Assembly: GCA_022836615.1 (NCBI GenBank)
Contig: MU405325.1
Coordinates: 1-64,000, forward strand
Source of the DNA: Annulohypoxylon bovei var. microspora
Lineage: Eukaryota > Ascomycota > Sordariomycetes > Xylariales > Hypoxylaceae
Length of the DNA: 64,000 nt
Direction: 5' to 3'
Part shown: positions 22,351 through 34,349 of the stretch, in pieces
How positions within the stretch are numbered: the stretch's first letter is position 1
How the letters are laid out: each line of letters begins with the position of its first letter
The notes under the pieces: model-generated
Databases searched by the model: none
The model's input: only the letters and a program-made list of their open reading frames with translations
What the model was told of the DNA's origin: nothing
Made by a program: the position numbers and the translations under genes

Positions 22351-24946
22351 CTAACGGAACTGAAGGTCGGGGAACAGCCTTCTGCCGAGCATATTGACGT
22401 GAAGTTCATATATGCCGTCCTCTGCCGCGGCGTACCTATAATTATTTGTTAATCAAGCATATTCGTGGTTGCAAAATTTATGATCCAGCTTACAATGTTC
22501 GGCCATCTTCACTCCATGCCAAACCCGCCGTATCATCCGAATTCTGCTGGTGTTCGCGGCTACCTGTTCTGATTCTGGTGAAGAGCGAGTCGTTAGCCCA
22601 CACGTCGGCGATCACGGGTATTCCTCGACGAGGTCTGCTAGACTCGGTTCGAGCGTTGTCCTGGGTGTCGCGATCGCGGTCGCCTAGGTACGTCGTGGCT
22701 AAATTCTCCGAATCGGGCCACGCGGAACTGAATCGTCCAGGAAACCACGGCGAAGAGGCTCGTTCGCGCGACGCCGCCGAACTATCGTTGTTGGCATCGT
22801 TATCTTGACCTTGCGTTCGGTTGGCCATATACTGCGAAATGTTATCGACATTCTGAGCTAGCGAGTGCATGATAGATGCGCTCCGTCGTCGTTCTCGCCC
22901 CGCAGTGGCAACCCTCCCGAGATCTTGTTCGGGTGGTGTTTGGCTGGTACTTGAACGATGTTGATCTCGCATTCGTTCTCGTTCGATGATGCGAGTCATC
23001 ACTCCGCTCTGAATTTGTCTTATATTAGCTTCTGGAGGGAATTCATGTGGATACACAAAACTCCTGAGCATGAGCTCAAATTCTGGATCGTCGCCTATTT
23101 GGGTAAAAATCTGATACAGATCCGTTTGACTTCCCCTAAGCTGGGGTAAAAGGGGTCTTGATTCAAGGTCAAGACTTACTCGGTCTGTCCAGGCCTGTGG
23201 TCTCCATGCTGCACTTCTCTCAGCGGCTCGTTGGCTCCTGTGTTCCGCGGGCCTTTGATCCGGCTGGTCGCTTCGATCACGGATGATTTCCCGCCGTCGA
23301 CGGTCGCTTTGGAACGCTGCTAGGACCGCAACCTCATCCGCGCTGAAGGGTTGGTTGATTCTCGCCGTGCTAGAAGATTCCGGGTTTGGTAGCGGTCGGT
23401 CGGACACTGGTCGATCGGACATGGCTCGACCCCAGCGCTCGAGAAGCGACAGAGATCTCTCGACGTGACGCTCGCCTTCGGCGGTACGTTCGTTTTCCTC
23501 GCTGCGCGGGTCAAGTAGGCTTGGTTCGATCGTGCTGCTACTGTCATTAAGAGAGTAATGATTGAAGCCCTCATGGCTACGCAAAGGGATGATTTGTCGT
23601 CGCTTAAAATTGGTACGCGCATCAGCAACTCCGATCCGTCCTCGATGCTCCGACCACGCTAGAAGGTCGTGCGGTCCTGGTGAAAAGGCCATGTCTCTCA
23701 CGGCACCACATTCTTCAGGAGCTCGGTCGGAATTGAAGTAGGTGATCAAGGGATCAGAATCGGGATCCTTGAGACCGACAGCATCAAAGATGGAGATTGT
23801 GCCGTACTGAGTGCCTATGGCCAAGTACTTCCCGGACGATGAAAAACAGGCTGCGAAACTACCCCTACATTCCGAAGTATCTTTTTCCCATTCGCCCTTG
23901 AGTCGTATCCTTGGTACCGGTACCCACTTGTAAGACTGTCGCGAGACTCCGTGGTAATGTTGGGTGACGGATCGTCGCATATGGATGTAGAGGTAAGGGT
24001 CGTCACAGATGGCAACCAGAAGAGTTCCATCGGGGGAGATGACGCCGCGGTTGACACAGTCAGGATACTCTAAAACATCCTTATGTAAATCGGGTTCGTA
24101 GAGTCCTATAACAGTGATGGACTTGTCGTTGTTAGCCACAATGGCTACTGGAGAGTCATACTGGCCTGGTGCCGGTGCACCGTTCCCCTTGGGCGGGTGC
24201 CACATGGTTATGCAATTGACGCGTTCGGTGCCGACCTTGTAGCTTGAAGCTGACCAGGTCTTGTTCGAACCGTTGATTCGTTCAACAACTGTGAGCATGT
24301 CTCGTTGGAGCTGGAGCATGGGACCTTCGGCCATGTTGGAGGACTCCATCGAGTTCAGTCTCGACCGATAGTCCCTGCTAATGTTGTCGGCCTGGATATC
24401 ACTGTTCCCCGACTCTCTGATGACGACCAACTCCCCACTCTCCCCACCGCAACAGATCCAGCCCTTGCTTGCAATCAGACATCGTGGATGGAAGCTGATA
24501 ACCTTGATGGTTTCGCACTCACGAGTCGACGTGTCAAGTCGTTGAATGTGGGTGTTGTTGACGCCGGCTGGAAAGTAGAGGATGTGCTGTCGCTCGGCAC
24601 TAAGTAGTGATCGAAGCTGCCAGTGACTAGATATGGGAGAAACGGTTAGATTAGCTTGCGCGAACAACGGGCAGATATACATATAGATACATATAAACAT
24701 ATAAACATATAAACATGCCCAGTGTAGATAGGTAAGATGAAGTAATAAGGTAGTAAGGTAGTAAGGTAGTAGGCAGATAGGTTATGAGGCTTACATTGGC
24801 GAGACGCTGCTCCGATAATGTTTGCGACCTTCTCGAAGAAGTAGGTTGTTCGCAGGCCATAGACTAGAGGTCGATTGTCAATCAGCGGGGTTTAGTACTT
24901 AGATGCGCATCAAGAAATCCTACCTGGCCTCCTCGTCTCTAGGCAT
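22351..24946 (-). CDS. WD40-like protein with DUF2415-type segment
   Basis: Exons on the minus strand are 24946-24924, 24863-24795, 24626-22494 and 22435-22351, giving 769 aa. Introns are 60, 168 and 58 bp. The first exon is 23 nt (MPRDEEA). The junctions create REGRKHYRSSVSPIHWQLRSLLS, and the last exon completes a WD-type blade: AWSEDGRTLYAAAEDGIYELHVN. Stopping at 22490 or starting at an ATG inside intron 2 would cut conserved sequence. The N-terminal half (to about residue 370) looks like a beta-propeller. It ends in the segment DMAFSPGPHDLLAWSEHRGR, which resembles the fungal DUF2415 motif. The region from about 400 to 720 is Arg/Ser-rich and probably disordered. The function is unknown. 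It diverges from SSC1 across 1.6 kb. Confidence 0.85.
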
Positions 24947-26580
24947 TTTGCCAATGGCGGGTGTTGATACCGCAATCAAGTCGCATCGATCATGGGAAGC
25001 GCGTCGGAAGAAAGTAAGGTGACACGTCGATAGATGCGCCGATCGTAGATGTTTCAGTCGTGGCGGCGAGTGAAATCGCAGACTAGGATGAGCTGGGATG
25101 GGGTTGTAAAGTGAAAAGAGTACAATCACATCAGCGGCGACGACGACGAAATACGAAATGGCAGGTGTGCAGAGAAATTAGTTACAAGTTATCCGCGTCC
25201 CGGGGTTAAGGGGTGCAAGTTGATTTGCTGTAAAGGTAAATCACGAATGCGGGTCGATTAGGTGTTATGAGGTAGTGTTGAATGGCGACGGGTAGAATGA
25301 AATTATTTTTTGTGTTCACAAGGACAATGAAGACAAAGGTCGAAAGGTTCCCTCAGGGAAGGCGGAAGGCTCCTCAGATGACGTTCAGATTCTCAGCGGT
25401 AGCAACAGCAGCAACAGCAGCAACGGCCGACAATCAATCCTGGGTACGGGGCAACCACCTACCTACAACCCTGCCCAGCTGGGTGCACCCACCTTTAACG
25501 TTCAATGTTAAGAGGTAGGTACGATACAGGTACAAGGTACAGTGGATACTTCAATGTTGCTAATGGTGAGATATGAGGTATGAGGTACGGATGACTCCTT
25601 TCCCTTTAACAATTGAATAATTCGAGTGATGGAAACCGTCGTGCAACCCTATATACACTATGGCAACACCAGTGACATAAAGCAATCACTCCCGTTACCA
25701 TTTGAGTAAGAGGGAAAGTTCCAGGATTCCGCTTTGGTCAAAGCTACGGTAGGTAGGTAGTAATACATCACTAGCCCTTGCAGTGATGCCATTTGGAACT
25801 TGGAACAACTTAATTATCCGGATATCATGAGCGGGAGTATCATACAATGTACCTGGTAAACTCGATAGATTTCACCAACAGCATTGCATCATAATAGTTA
25901 GGTAGTTATTAAAATGCACATATATATTCACACAGTCCCATATGGACATATCTATATGAATTAAAATATTCTATGAAGTCTTAAGTATATTTGGTAATTA
26001 CTGTTGCATGTGCTGTGTTGTATGTATGTACGCATTCTACAAACACCAGTGCTTGCAACAACCACCAGGAGCCAATTAGACTAAGCCGGTCATTGATGAC
26101 TGTACAATAACTTAGGTAACCTACTGTATCTGGAATGGCCTACCAATTGAAGGTCTTAAAAGGATCAACTTAAAAAATTCTAGAATATTATCTAAGCGCG
26201 GCTCCATCAGGTCGTGCCCGCTGTCCGGCTCGGAGGTACGTACCTGATTTGTTAGAAGCACAAGGTTGAGCACTTGAACAGCAAGGTGGGGACGGCCGCC
26301 ACTTCTTGAATTTTTCATTGTGGAATTTTCATTGGACCCGATATTGCCGAATTAGACCGCCCTTCGGGAAGCTCTGAGAAGAAATCTGCTCTCTTCTACG
26401 TCGCCGCAGAAATTTTATGGTATCCATCCCGCTAAATTTTTGCCTCTTCCATCCCCCCCCATACATAATAAAAACGTCGTCGGGTCACCTGTACATTAGA
26501 TCAACTTTCTCCTCCTCTTCCATTCCAATCCTTCCTACCAGTCACTAGACATTTGCGGTTTCCATTCCTCAGCCTTCAAT
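24947..26580. other. Divergent promoter region between WD40 gene and SSC1
   Basis: No gene is seen. A CAG/CAA-type triplet tract lies near 25400-25424, and (TAGG)n sequence near 25750. The SSC1-proximal ~250 bp is CT-rich, as in fungal promoters and 5' UTRs of highly expressed genes. Confidence 0.5.
26363..26375 (+). promoter_or_regulatory. Imperfect heat-shock element upstream of SSC1
   Basis: TTC at 26363-26365, two bases, GAA at 26368-26370, two bases, then TCT where a third TTC would stand. This gives two perfect inverted HSE units plus one with a single mismatch, about 210 bp before the SSC1 start. Hsf1 control of mitochondrial Hsp70 is established in fungi. That this site is used is inference. 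Confidence 0.35.
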
Positions 26581-28827
26581 ATGTTGGCCGCTCGATCGTT
26601 CTCCAGAGCTGTAAGTTAAACCCCGGCATTCCGAAATTTCAAAAATATTTTGTGCCCCCGCGCGACTAACGATGAATTGATTCAACAGCTTCCCCGAGCA
26701 ACTCCCATAGCTGCGCGATGGGCTGCACCTCTACGGAAACCTTTAGGGGCCAGCTTCGCTCGATATGAGTCGACTGAGGGAAAGGTCCAAGGTGCCGTCA
26801 TTGGTATCGATCTTGGTGAGTTTACCAATTCTGTTGTTTCAACTTGGCTTTGCTTTGCTTTGAGCGGTATACTGATATCTTCCCTTAGGTACCACGAACT
26901 CGGCTGTCGCGATTATGGAAGGAAAGGTTCCCAGAATCATTGAGAACTCGGAAGGTAAGATTATGTCATTGGCGCATATATCTATGTCTATGACAAAAAT
27001 ATTAACTAGCAGCGTGTAGGTGCTCGAACAACACCATCGGTTGTTGCTTTCGCACAAGATGGAGAGCGACTAGTCGGTGTTGCTGCTAAGCGACAGGCTG
27101 TCGTTAACCCTGAAAACACTCTCTTTGCCACCAAGCGATTAATCGGACGAAAGTTCAAGGATGCCGAGGTCCAAAGGGACATCAAGGAGGTCCCTTACAA
27201 GATCGTCCAACACACCAACGGTGATGCTTGGGTAGAGGCCCGAGACCAGAAATACTCTCCGTCTCAAATTGGTGGCTTCGTCCTAAACAAAATGAAGGAG
27301 ACTGCCGAAGCTTACCTGAGCAAGCCAGTTAAGAACGCTGTTGTCACCGTACCTGCTTATTTCAATGACTCTCAGCGTCAAGCAACCAAGGATGCCGGTC
27401 AGATCGCTGGTCTCAACGTCCTTCGTGTCGTAAACGAGCCCACTGCTGCTGCGCTAGCCTACGGTCTGGAGAAGGAAGCTGACCGAGTTGTCGCTGTCTA
27501 CGATCTTGGTGGTGGTACCTTCGATATTTCGGTCTTGGAGATCCAGAACGGCGTCTTCGAGGTTAAGTCGACAAACGGTGATACCCACTTGGGTGGAGAG
27601 GACTTCGATATTCGCCTAGTTCGCCACCTTGTCCAGCAATTCAAGACCGACTCCGGTATTGACCTGTCCGGCGACCGAATGGCCATCCAGCGAATCCGTG
27701 AGGCTGCTGAGAAGGCTAAGATTGAGCTGTCTTCTTCTCTCCAGACCGATATCAGCCTTCCCTTCATCACTGCCGATGCCTCGGGCCCCAAGCACATTAA
27801 CACCAAGATGACTCGATCACAGCTTGAGAGCATGATGGACCCTCTAATCACCAAGACTATCGAACCGGTCCGCAAGGCGCTTAAGGATGCGAACTTGCAG
27901 GCGAAGGACATCCAGGAAGTTATTCTCGTTGGCGGTATGACCCGTATGCCTAAGGTTTCCGAGTCGGTCAAGAACATCTTCGGCCGCGAACCCGCCAAGT
28001 CTGTCAACCCTGACGAGGCCGTTGCCATTGGCGCTGCTATCCAGGGTGCTGTTCTCTCTGGTGAGGTCAAGGATCTCCTGCTGTTGGATGTCACTCCTCT
28101 GTCCCTTGGTATCGAGACTCTCGGTGGTGTGTTCACTCGATTGATCAACCGCAACACTACTATCCCTACCAAGAAGTCCCAAGTCTTCTCTACAGCTGCC
28201 GACTTCCAGACCGCCGTCGAGATCAAGGTATTCCAGGGTGAACGTGAACTTGTCAAGGACAACAAGCTTCTCGGCAACTTCCAGCTAGTCGGTATCCCTC
28301 CCGCACACCGTGGTGTTCCCCAAGTCGAGGTCACCTTCGACATTGACGCCGACTCCATTGTCCACGTCCATGCTAAGGACAAGAGCACCAACAAGGACCA
28401 GTCCATCACCATTGCCTCTGGCTCTGGTCTGTCCGACTCTGAGATTGAGCGCATGGTTGAGGACTCCGAGAAGTACGCCGAAGAGGATAAGGGCCGCAAG
28501 TCTGCCATCGAGGCTGCCAACCGTGCCGACAGCGTCCTGAACGATACCGAGAAGGCTCTTACCGAGTTCGCTGACAGACTTGACAAGACCGAAGCCGACG
28601 CAATCCGGGAGAAGATCACTACTCTACGAGAATTCGTGAGCAAGAGCCAGTCTGGTGAGGGTACTGCCACCTCCGACGAGATCAAGGCGAAGACCGATGA
28701 TCTACAAGTCGCCAGCTTGAACCTCTTCGACAAGATGCACAAGGCCCGTTCTGAGTCGAACGAACAGTCCGGAAGCTCCGAGCACAGCTCTGGGGAGTCC
28801 AAGCCTGAGGACGAGAAGAAGCCCTGA
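26581..28827 (+). CDS. SSC1: Mitochondrial Hsp70 (SSC1 type)
   Basis: This is the matrix Hsp70, the ATP-driven motor of the TIM23 presequence translocase and a general matrix chaperone. Exons are 26581-26610, 26689-26815, 26889-26954 and 27020-28827, giving 676 aa. Introns of 78, 73 and 65 bp are clustered at the 5' end. Residues 1-45 form an Arg/Ala-rich presequence (MLAARSFSRALPRATPIAAR). The nucleotide-binding domain has IDLGTTNSAVAIM, VYDLGGGTFDISVLE and VILVGGMTRMPKV. The linker region reads DLLLLDVTPLSLGIE. The substrate-binding domain and helical lid follow, with a Ser/Glu/Lys-rich tail. The mitochondrial-type adaptor sequence MTRMPKV and the ADRVVAVYDLG segment separate it from cytosolic Ssa and ER BiP, and there is no HDEL. 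Dense codon bias indicates high expression. Confidence 0.96.
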
Positions 28828-29418
28828 ATGCGCTAACGAAGACGAGAATTTTCTCGACCCACCCTTAACTTATCCCTCGGAGCGGGGATTCATACGACCC
28901 AGCTCTCCATACCTGTACACTACCCTGTACTCATACTTGCCGCTTCCACGTTTATTCCCCGGCTTTTTTTACCAACAGACATTCCGACCGAGGCGATGTT
29001 CTCTCACGAAATTTGCGGGCGGACTGTGCGGCGTTCTGAGATTTAGGGAGGGAAAGCTTTAAAGTAAAGTTTTTTTATTTATTAAACTGCATGCATGCTG
29101 AAGAAGACGGTGTTTCATGCGGGGTTTCCGATGATTGAATGAAATGGCATCTGGTGAAAGGTTCGCTCTGGTTTGGAGCATCTAGGTGTATGTATATAGG
29201 ACGTTACGACGAAGGATAGCAAAAAATAATAAGACATCCCCTCTCATGATTCATACAATCAGTCAACTGTTGGTGATATAGTTTTTTTCGCGTGCTATTT
29301 ACATCGGACTATGTCGATTTTGACATACTCCATGTTTTGTTGGTATTATTTACGTTCATAATCTATACCGGTCCTAATTCTCGATTGCTCGAAGCTCCAG
29401 ATAGTTCTAAATGGGTTG
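28828..29418. other. Convergent intergenic region
   Basis: It carries the 3' UTRs of SSC1 and, on the other strand, of the multicopper oxidase. No other feature is seen. Confidence 0.5.
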
Positions 29419-32099
29419 CTATCCCTTAGCCCCCTCGCTATTACTAGCACTGCAGAAGTCTTGGCTCTGCCGCTTCGTTTCCGGATCCATGTCGCCGACC
29501 ATCCGGACGAGATCGGAAGGCCGTTCTGCTAGGGTGAGAAACATGCCGCCTGTACATAGCACATGAGATGTGGATATTAGTAACTTGACTCTTCCGATTC
29601 CCTCGGTATGAATACAAAAGGAGGGAGGGGAGGAGAGCAGACGCACCTTCGACGTGCCACGCTACATGGCAGTGCAGCGCCCACACCCCCGGGTTGTCGG
29701 CGGCGAAGCGGATGACCACGTGGCTAGACGGCGGCACGGTTACGGTGTCCCGGCGCAAGGGGTTGACTAGGTTCCACGTCGTGCCGCTGCCGAAGGGGCC
29801 GCGGCCCCAGCCTACGACTTGGAATGTGTGGCCTGTGTATACATGCACACGTTAGATACATAGGTATGTTGGGGGGTTGTTTAGTATGGACTCGTTATGG
29901 CTACGTACCACTGTTGGAGGTTAGCTAAGTTCGAGTAGCGGATGGGGGTGGGAAGAGGGAAAGGGACTCACTGTAAATGCCACGGGTGCTCCATCGCGTC
30001 CCGCGAGTTGATGACGATTTGCGCGCCCTGGTCGGCGTCCGGGACGAGTAGGACTTGCTGGTTCAGCCCGAAGTCCCAGCTGTTATACGAGTTCGCCTTG
30101 TCGGCGGTGAAGTTCTGCTCGACGGCTTTCCAGAGCGTGGCGTTGTGGGGTAAGGGGGAGTACGATGTCTATATTTATTTCGTTTGTTAGTTCGGGAACT
30201 CGACATAGTCTCTCCCTTGTATATATACAGAGAGGATAGGTGGGCGGAGTAAAGCAGAGCAGAGAGACTGTAATGTAGAGTAGATATACCTTATTAATGA
30301 AAATCCGATTAACCTCCTGCGCCTGTCGGAACGCGTACTCGATATAATGCATATTTGCCTCGGTAACATCCACTGCGGGCTGCCTGCGCATCGGCACCGG
30401 CATGTCGAACGGCATATCATCGCAACCCTCCCACACGTCCCCTCTGAGTCCGTTATTCTCGACACCGTACGGGTTAGACGTATTTCCCGCGACCCCAATC
30501 GGCTCGGACACCCTCTCATTCTCACTCTCATCGTCGTATTCATCCTCGTTCCCGTCATCGGTATACGACAACACCCCCCTAACACCATACCCCCCGTCCT
30601 CAAGCCCGGCGCTAGTATACGTCGAGTACGGCAAGAAGCACGTCCGCGGTATCGAGGCGCGCACGTAATAACTCCCGGGGGTCTGATCCGCGGTCAGTAT
30701 AACCGAGACGCGCTGTCCCAGGTTCAGGTACACGCCGCGAGCAGATATAGGCTCGATCTCGACGCCGTCGAGCTCTACGATGGAGAGCGTGTGGTTGTCG
30801 ATGCTGAACCAGTACGAGAAGAAGCTCGATGCGTTTATGAGACGAAGGCGAATTGTATGGCCTGGATGGATTTTGGCTTTGTAGAGTTGTCCGCCTGTGC
30901 AGTCGTTGCTATTACTATTGCTTGGGGAGGAGGGCTGGTTGGGGTTAGAGGATGGCGGGAATGTGGTTGAGTGTATGGAGCAGTTGTATGTGTTCTGTCC
31001 GTTCATTAGGATATTGTCGGCGAGAGGCTCTACGCCCGACTCTGTGGGTGCCCATTTGGAGGTCGGGTTGAGATAGCTGTCTAATATCTACATTATGCCC
31101 AAGGCAAGTTATGATCAGCTAGAATCCTTCGTATTATAAGTGGCTAGGTACGTTTGAGCTCTCGTAGGATTGGTATATCTTACAACAGACCCATAAGTGT
31201 GATATACATCCGACAAAAAAACGAGCTTCTCATCATCCGTCTTAGGAACCATCTCGCCCGGATCGCGAATAACCTAAACACAGTCAGACGCCACACATAT
31301 TCAGAATATAAACACCAGATAAACCAACAATGGCTCCATAGGCACCGTCACTATACTGCACCGAAGAATGGGCGTGCCACCAAAATGTGCCTCTTTGGTC
31401 GTCGACCCTGAACTCATACGTGAAGCTCCTGCCCGGCGGGATCCCGCACTGCGATATACCTGTCACGCCGTCCATCCACGGCGAGCCCTTTTGATTAATA
31501 CCGTGCCAGTGGATCGATGTGCTACGGTTCGCCATCAAGTTGTTGGCGCGCACCCTAATCGTATCGCCCACATTCGCCTCGATCAGCGGCCCCGGCGACT
31601 GTCCGTTGACGAGGATCATCGGTTTCCGGAACCCGTCTGGCGCCGCGAGAGCTTGCGAGACGTTGAACACGTACTCTCGGACTTTCTCTTCCCCTTTCCC
31701 TCCCGCTTCGCTTTTCTCCAATCCTATAAATCCTGTATCGAGCTCGAGCTCCGTCCTGTTAATCAGTTTATCTATCGAGACGAATTCGAGGTCTTTGGGC
31801 ACTCCATAATAGCTATTATAATCCGTCGGCGGCGTAGCATATACGGTCTTATCTCGAGGGACTTTGAGCCCGAGGCCTAACCCCAGGGCCAGCGCTATGA
31901 CAAAGAGGCAGATGAGAGAGGAGACGAAGACACGTAAGGAAACCGTTCGCCGCGGGCATTTCTCAGAAACTATAAGAGGGAGATCGCTGGTACTTTCCCA
32001 TGCCTTCGACGGCCATAAGCTATTCTCTAGCATCAGGCTGTTTTCGCAGTCAGGTATTGTTAGCCCGCTTGCGCAACTTGAAGAGCGGCGACTGAACAT
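29419..32099 (-). CDS. Membrane-anchored multicopper oxidase (laccase-like)
   Basis: This is a three-cupredoxin oxidase that couples one-electron oxidation of phenols or metal ions to reduction of O2 to water. Exons on the minus strand are 32099-31329, 31273-31184, 31087-30290, 30168-29972, 29910-29909, 29832-29647 and 29549-29419, giving 724 aa. A hydrophobic segment at about residues 56-78 after a basic cytosolic tail suggests a type II anchor instead of a cleaved signal peptide. All four copper motifs are present: HWHG, WWHAH, HPWHLHGH and HCHVAWHVEGGM. The third motif forms only with the 2-nt exon at 29909-29910. The type 1 axial ligand is Met (10 residues after Cys), usually linked to lower redox potential. 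Intron 1 has an unusual GTTGGT donor, forced by the frame of AIVIRDP. A long Ser/Asn-rich insertion lies near the start of domain 2. The substrate (phenol, pigment precursor or iron) cannot be told. Confidence 0.88.
29909..29910 (-). other. Two-nucleotide microexon in multicopper oxidase
   Basis: Exon 4 ends C-A at 29972 and exon 6 begins G-C at 29832, so direct joining breaks the frame. Between them, an acceptor CAACAG ending at 29911 and a donor GTACGT starting at 29908 flank only T-G. CA+TG+GC gives CAT GGC, the His-Gly of the invariant HLHGH copper site. Both flanking introns (61 and 76 bp) have good donors, CTAAC-type branch sites and CAG acceptors. Confidence 0.78.
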
Positions 32100-32399
32100 A
32101 ATGAGCCATGACGGAAATAGTCAGACGGGAACTTATGGAGTTGGATCTGTGGGAGTTATCTAGTTCAGGATCTTTAAGGATATATTAAGGGATGTGCATA
32201 TTCGATACTAGGTATGCCTTGTCGCAGAACGCCCTCCCGTGAGATGTGGCATCAGAACCTACCCACTTTTAAGGGACAGTCAAGGGATGGTATACGCAAC
32301 TAAAGGGAAAAATAGAAATACAATAATTGACAAAAATGTCTTGTAAATTGTCAATTTGCTGTCTGCCATATGTAGAGTAGATAGCTCAGAGATGGATAA
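32100..32399. other. Short intergenic region
   Basis: It lies between the multicopper oxidase start and the SRP68 stop, both genes being on the minus strand. It must hold the oxidase promoter and the SRP68 terminator in 300 bp. No motif that I would name. Confidence 0.5.
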
Positions 32400-34349
32400 C
32401 TATCTTCCAAACCCAAACCATCCTTTCTTCTGTGGTTGAGCTGATTGAGCCGGCCTTTCTTCAGGCTCGGGGGCAGCAGCCGGAGCCTTGCCAGGATAAT
32501 CAATGTAGTTCCAAGCAACATCGAAAAATAAAGGCTTCACCGGAATAGGATCAACCTTAGGTGGGAAGTCCACGAGGCGTTTTAAATCTACACCTTCTGC
32601 CGGGTATTCGAATAACCGTTGTACTAGGGGAATCCTCGCTGCCGGAGGGGTTGTGTTCGTTGCCTTTTGTCGCAAATTGTCTATTTCGACAATAGCGCGG
32701 CATCGCTGGAGTTCTCCTTTCAAGAGATTGTGCAGGAATTGAATATCTAACTGGCGAATCTCTATGTTGCGGGGAGAATTCTCTGAAGAAGAGATGCCGT
32801 GCTTGGAAAAAAACGCCGCAGACTGTTGACCTTCGTCAAATGCATGCTTTGTAAGAACCAAGGCATTGAGCGATTGGTTAGTTAGCGAGTGTGACCGCGC
32901 AATAGATAGAGACCTATATATTTGATAAGTATTCATTTAAAATGTTCAGGTTAGAGCTGTGAAGACTGACTTTAGAGCATAGAAATACTTTGCAGTCGCA
33001 TTTAATTGTTCCAAAAGACCCTCATCAGCCGCAACACCCGGTAACTCCTTGATCGAATCGATGCTCTGCAACGTAGAATCGTAAAGGACAATTTTATCTT
33101 TGAGCCGAGAAATCTTTCTACCGGTAGGCTCTATCTTGGGCTTCCGAGATGTGGCGTCTTTCTTAGACTTTCGAGTAGTAGTCGGCGCTGAATCTAGTAA
33201 GGCTCCATCGTGTTCTCCGCTCAACACCCGATTGCGACCAATTCTCCAGCTGATCATCTGATAGTTAACGGCTGTGCGAGTTATTTGTAGACTCTGTACT
33301 CGAGGGTCATTTTGTGATACGCCCTCCTCCTTGAGTTCGTCGATGACACGCTTAGTAGCATCTGCTGCGTCTTGACTAGCTATGAGCACTTCATCATATG
33401 CTGCAGCCATTTCCTTCGGAAGTATTACATCAGACGATGCGAGCTTCTCTGCTAGCCGAGAAGTAGCCGTATCGGTTGAGGCTAGCGCAATGGCGATAGC
33501 TGCGTCTTCGATCTTCACTTCTCGGGATCTCCACGTAATGGTCTGAGGTGCGTTCGGGGCACCAACCTGGCCTCGTTGGGTATCCGAATCACTTGTCTTT
33601 AATAAGTCCGGGGATAACTTGTTGATTTGTTCGACTAAAGAAGAGTCAGAAGAAGGGAAGGCTTTTCTAGCTATAGTTGGTATCGCTAAGGTCCTCGGGA
33701 CCTTGGACTGGTAGGCGGCATATCGAATAGATGGGTCGATAGTTTCTGACAATAGGTCTTTGAAAATATCCCCCTTGATCGTCGTAGTAAGGGCGATATA
33801 TATGATACGGGCGGTCGCGTAACTTCGTAGACAAGCTTCCCAGCTCTGTTTCTCAAATTGCGTCGCACCTCGTATCATGGAAGCATACGCACGTGCTTCT
33901 AGAATATCCGTGTCGCTGGCGCCACTTGTAGAACTTTCAGATAAGATCTGGACGAGATCTTCGGCGGCTCGAGCTCCCTTATCCAACCTCGATATTATGT
34001 GGGAGCGGGTTCTGCCTGCGATGCCCTTGGTGTCGGCGGAATGGACAGCTTTAAATCTCATCGCATGCGCCCAAGCACGCTCAGCCGTCAATAATTGGAG
34101 ATGAAGAAACCTCGTTCCCGTCAGCTAGGTAGACTCCAATACGTGATATTGCGCATACTCATGGTTTTCCGACAGCTTCTCGGCTGTGATGGTCTCCTTT
34201 TTACTGAACTTGCCCCGGTTCTTGGTGACAATATTCAATCTTTTTCGACAGTTGTGTAACTTCTTGACCAACTGTCTATGATATGTGTTATAATCCCCAT
34301 ACAGCAAGGCCTGGTTTCTAGCCGAAACCACGAAATTGGTGATATCCAT
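32400..34349 (-). CDS. SRP68: Signal recognition particle subunit SRP68
   Basis: This is the large SRP protein that, with SRP72, binds SRP RNA in the S domain and couples signal-peptide recognition to ER docking. Exons on the minus strand are 34349-34159, 34110-32971 and 32913-32400, giving 614 aa. Intron 1 is only 48 bp (donor GTATGC, acceptor ending at 34111). It joins as NHEFLHLQLLTAERAWAHAM, restoring the conserved helix. Stopping at the in-frame TAG in the intron or starting at the ATG at 34091 would lose the N-terminal RNA-binding part. Intron 2 is 57 bp. The N-terminal domain has basic helices (HRQLVKKLHNCRKRLNIVTK). The middle is TPR-like and helical, with a Lys/Arg patch at about 385-405. 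The C terminus carries the SRP72-binding stretch and ends in GWFGFGR. Length is close to yeast Srp68. Confidence 0.92.

Noticed and set aside
22490..24700. WD40 gene as a single exon starting MFICIYMY and stopping at 22490
   Set aside because: The apparent start and stop both lie in introns. Splicing in phase at 24626/24795 and 22435/22494 gives conserved-looking sequence at both ends.
27498..28802. Long minus-strand ORF (434 aa) opposite SSC1
   Set aside because: It is the antisense shadow of a strongly codon-biased Hsp70 gene, a well-known artefact, with no domain of its own.
29833..29971. One single intron spanning both small introns of the multicopper oxidase
   Set aside because: Joining 29972 to 29832 gives CAG CCA, which loses the His-Gly of the copper site and shifts the frame of all downstream copper ligands.
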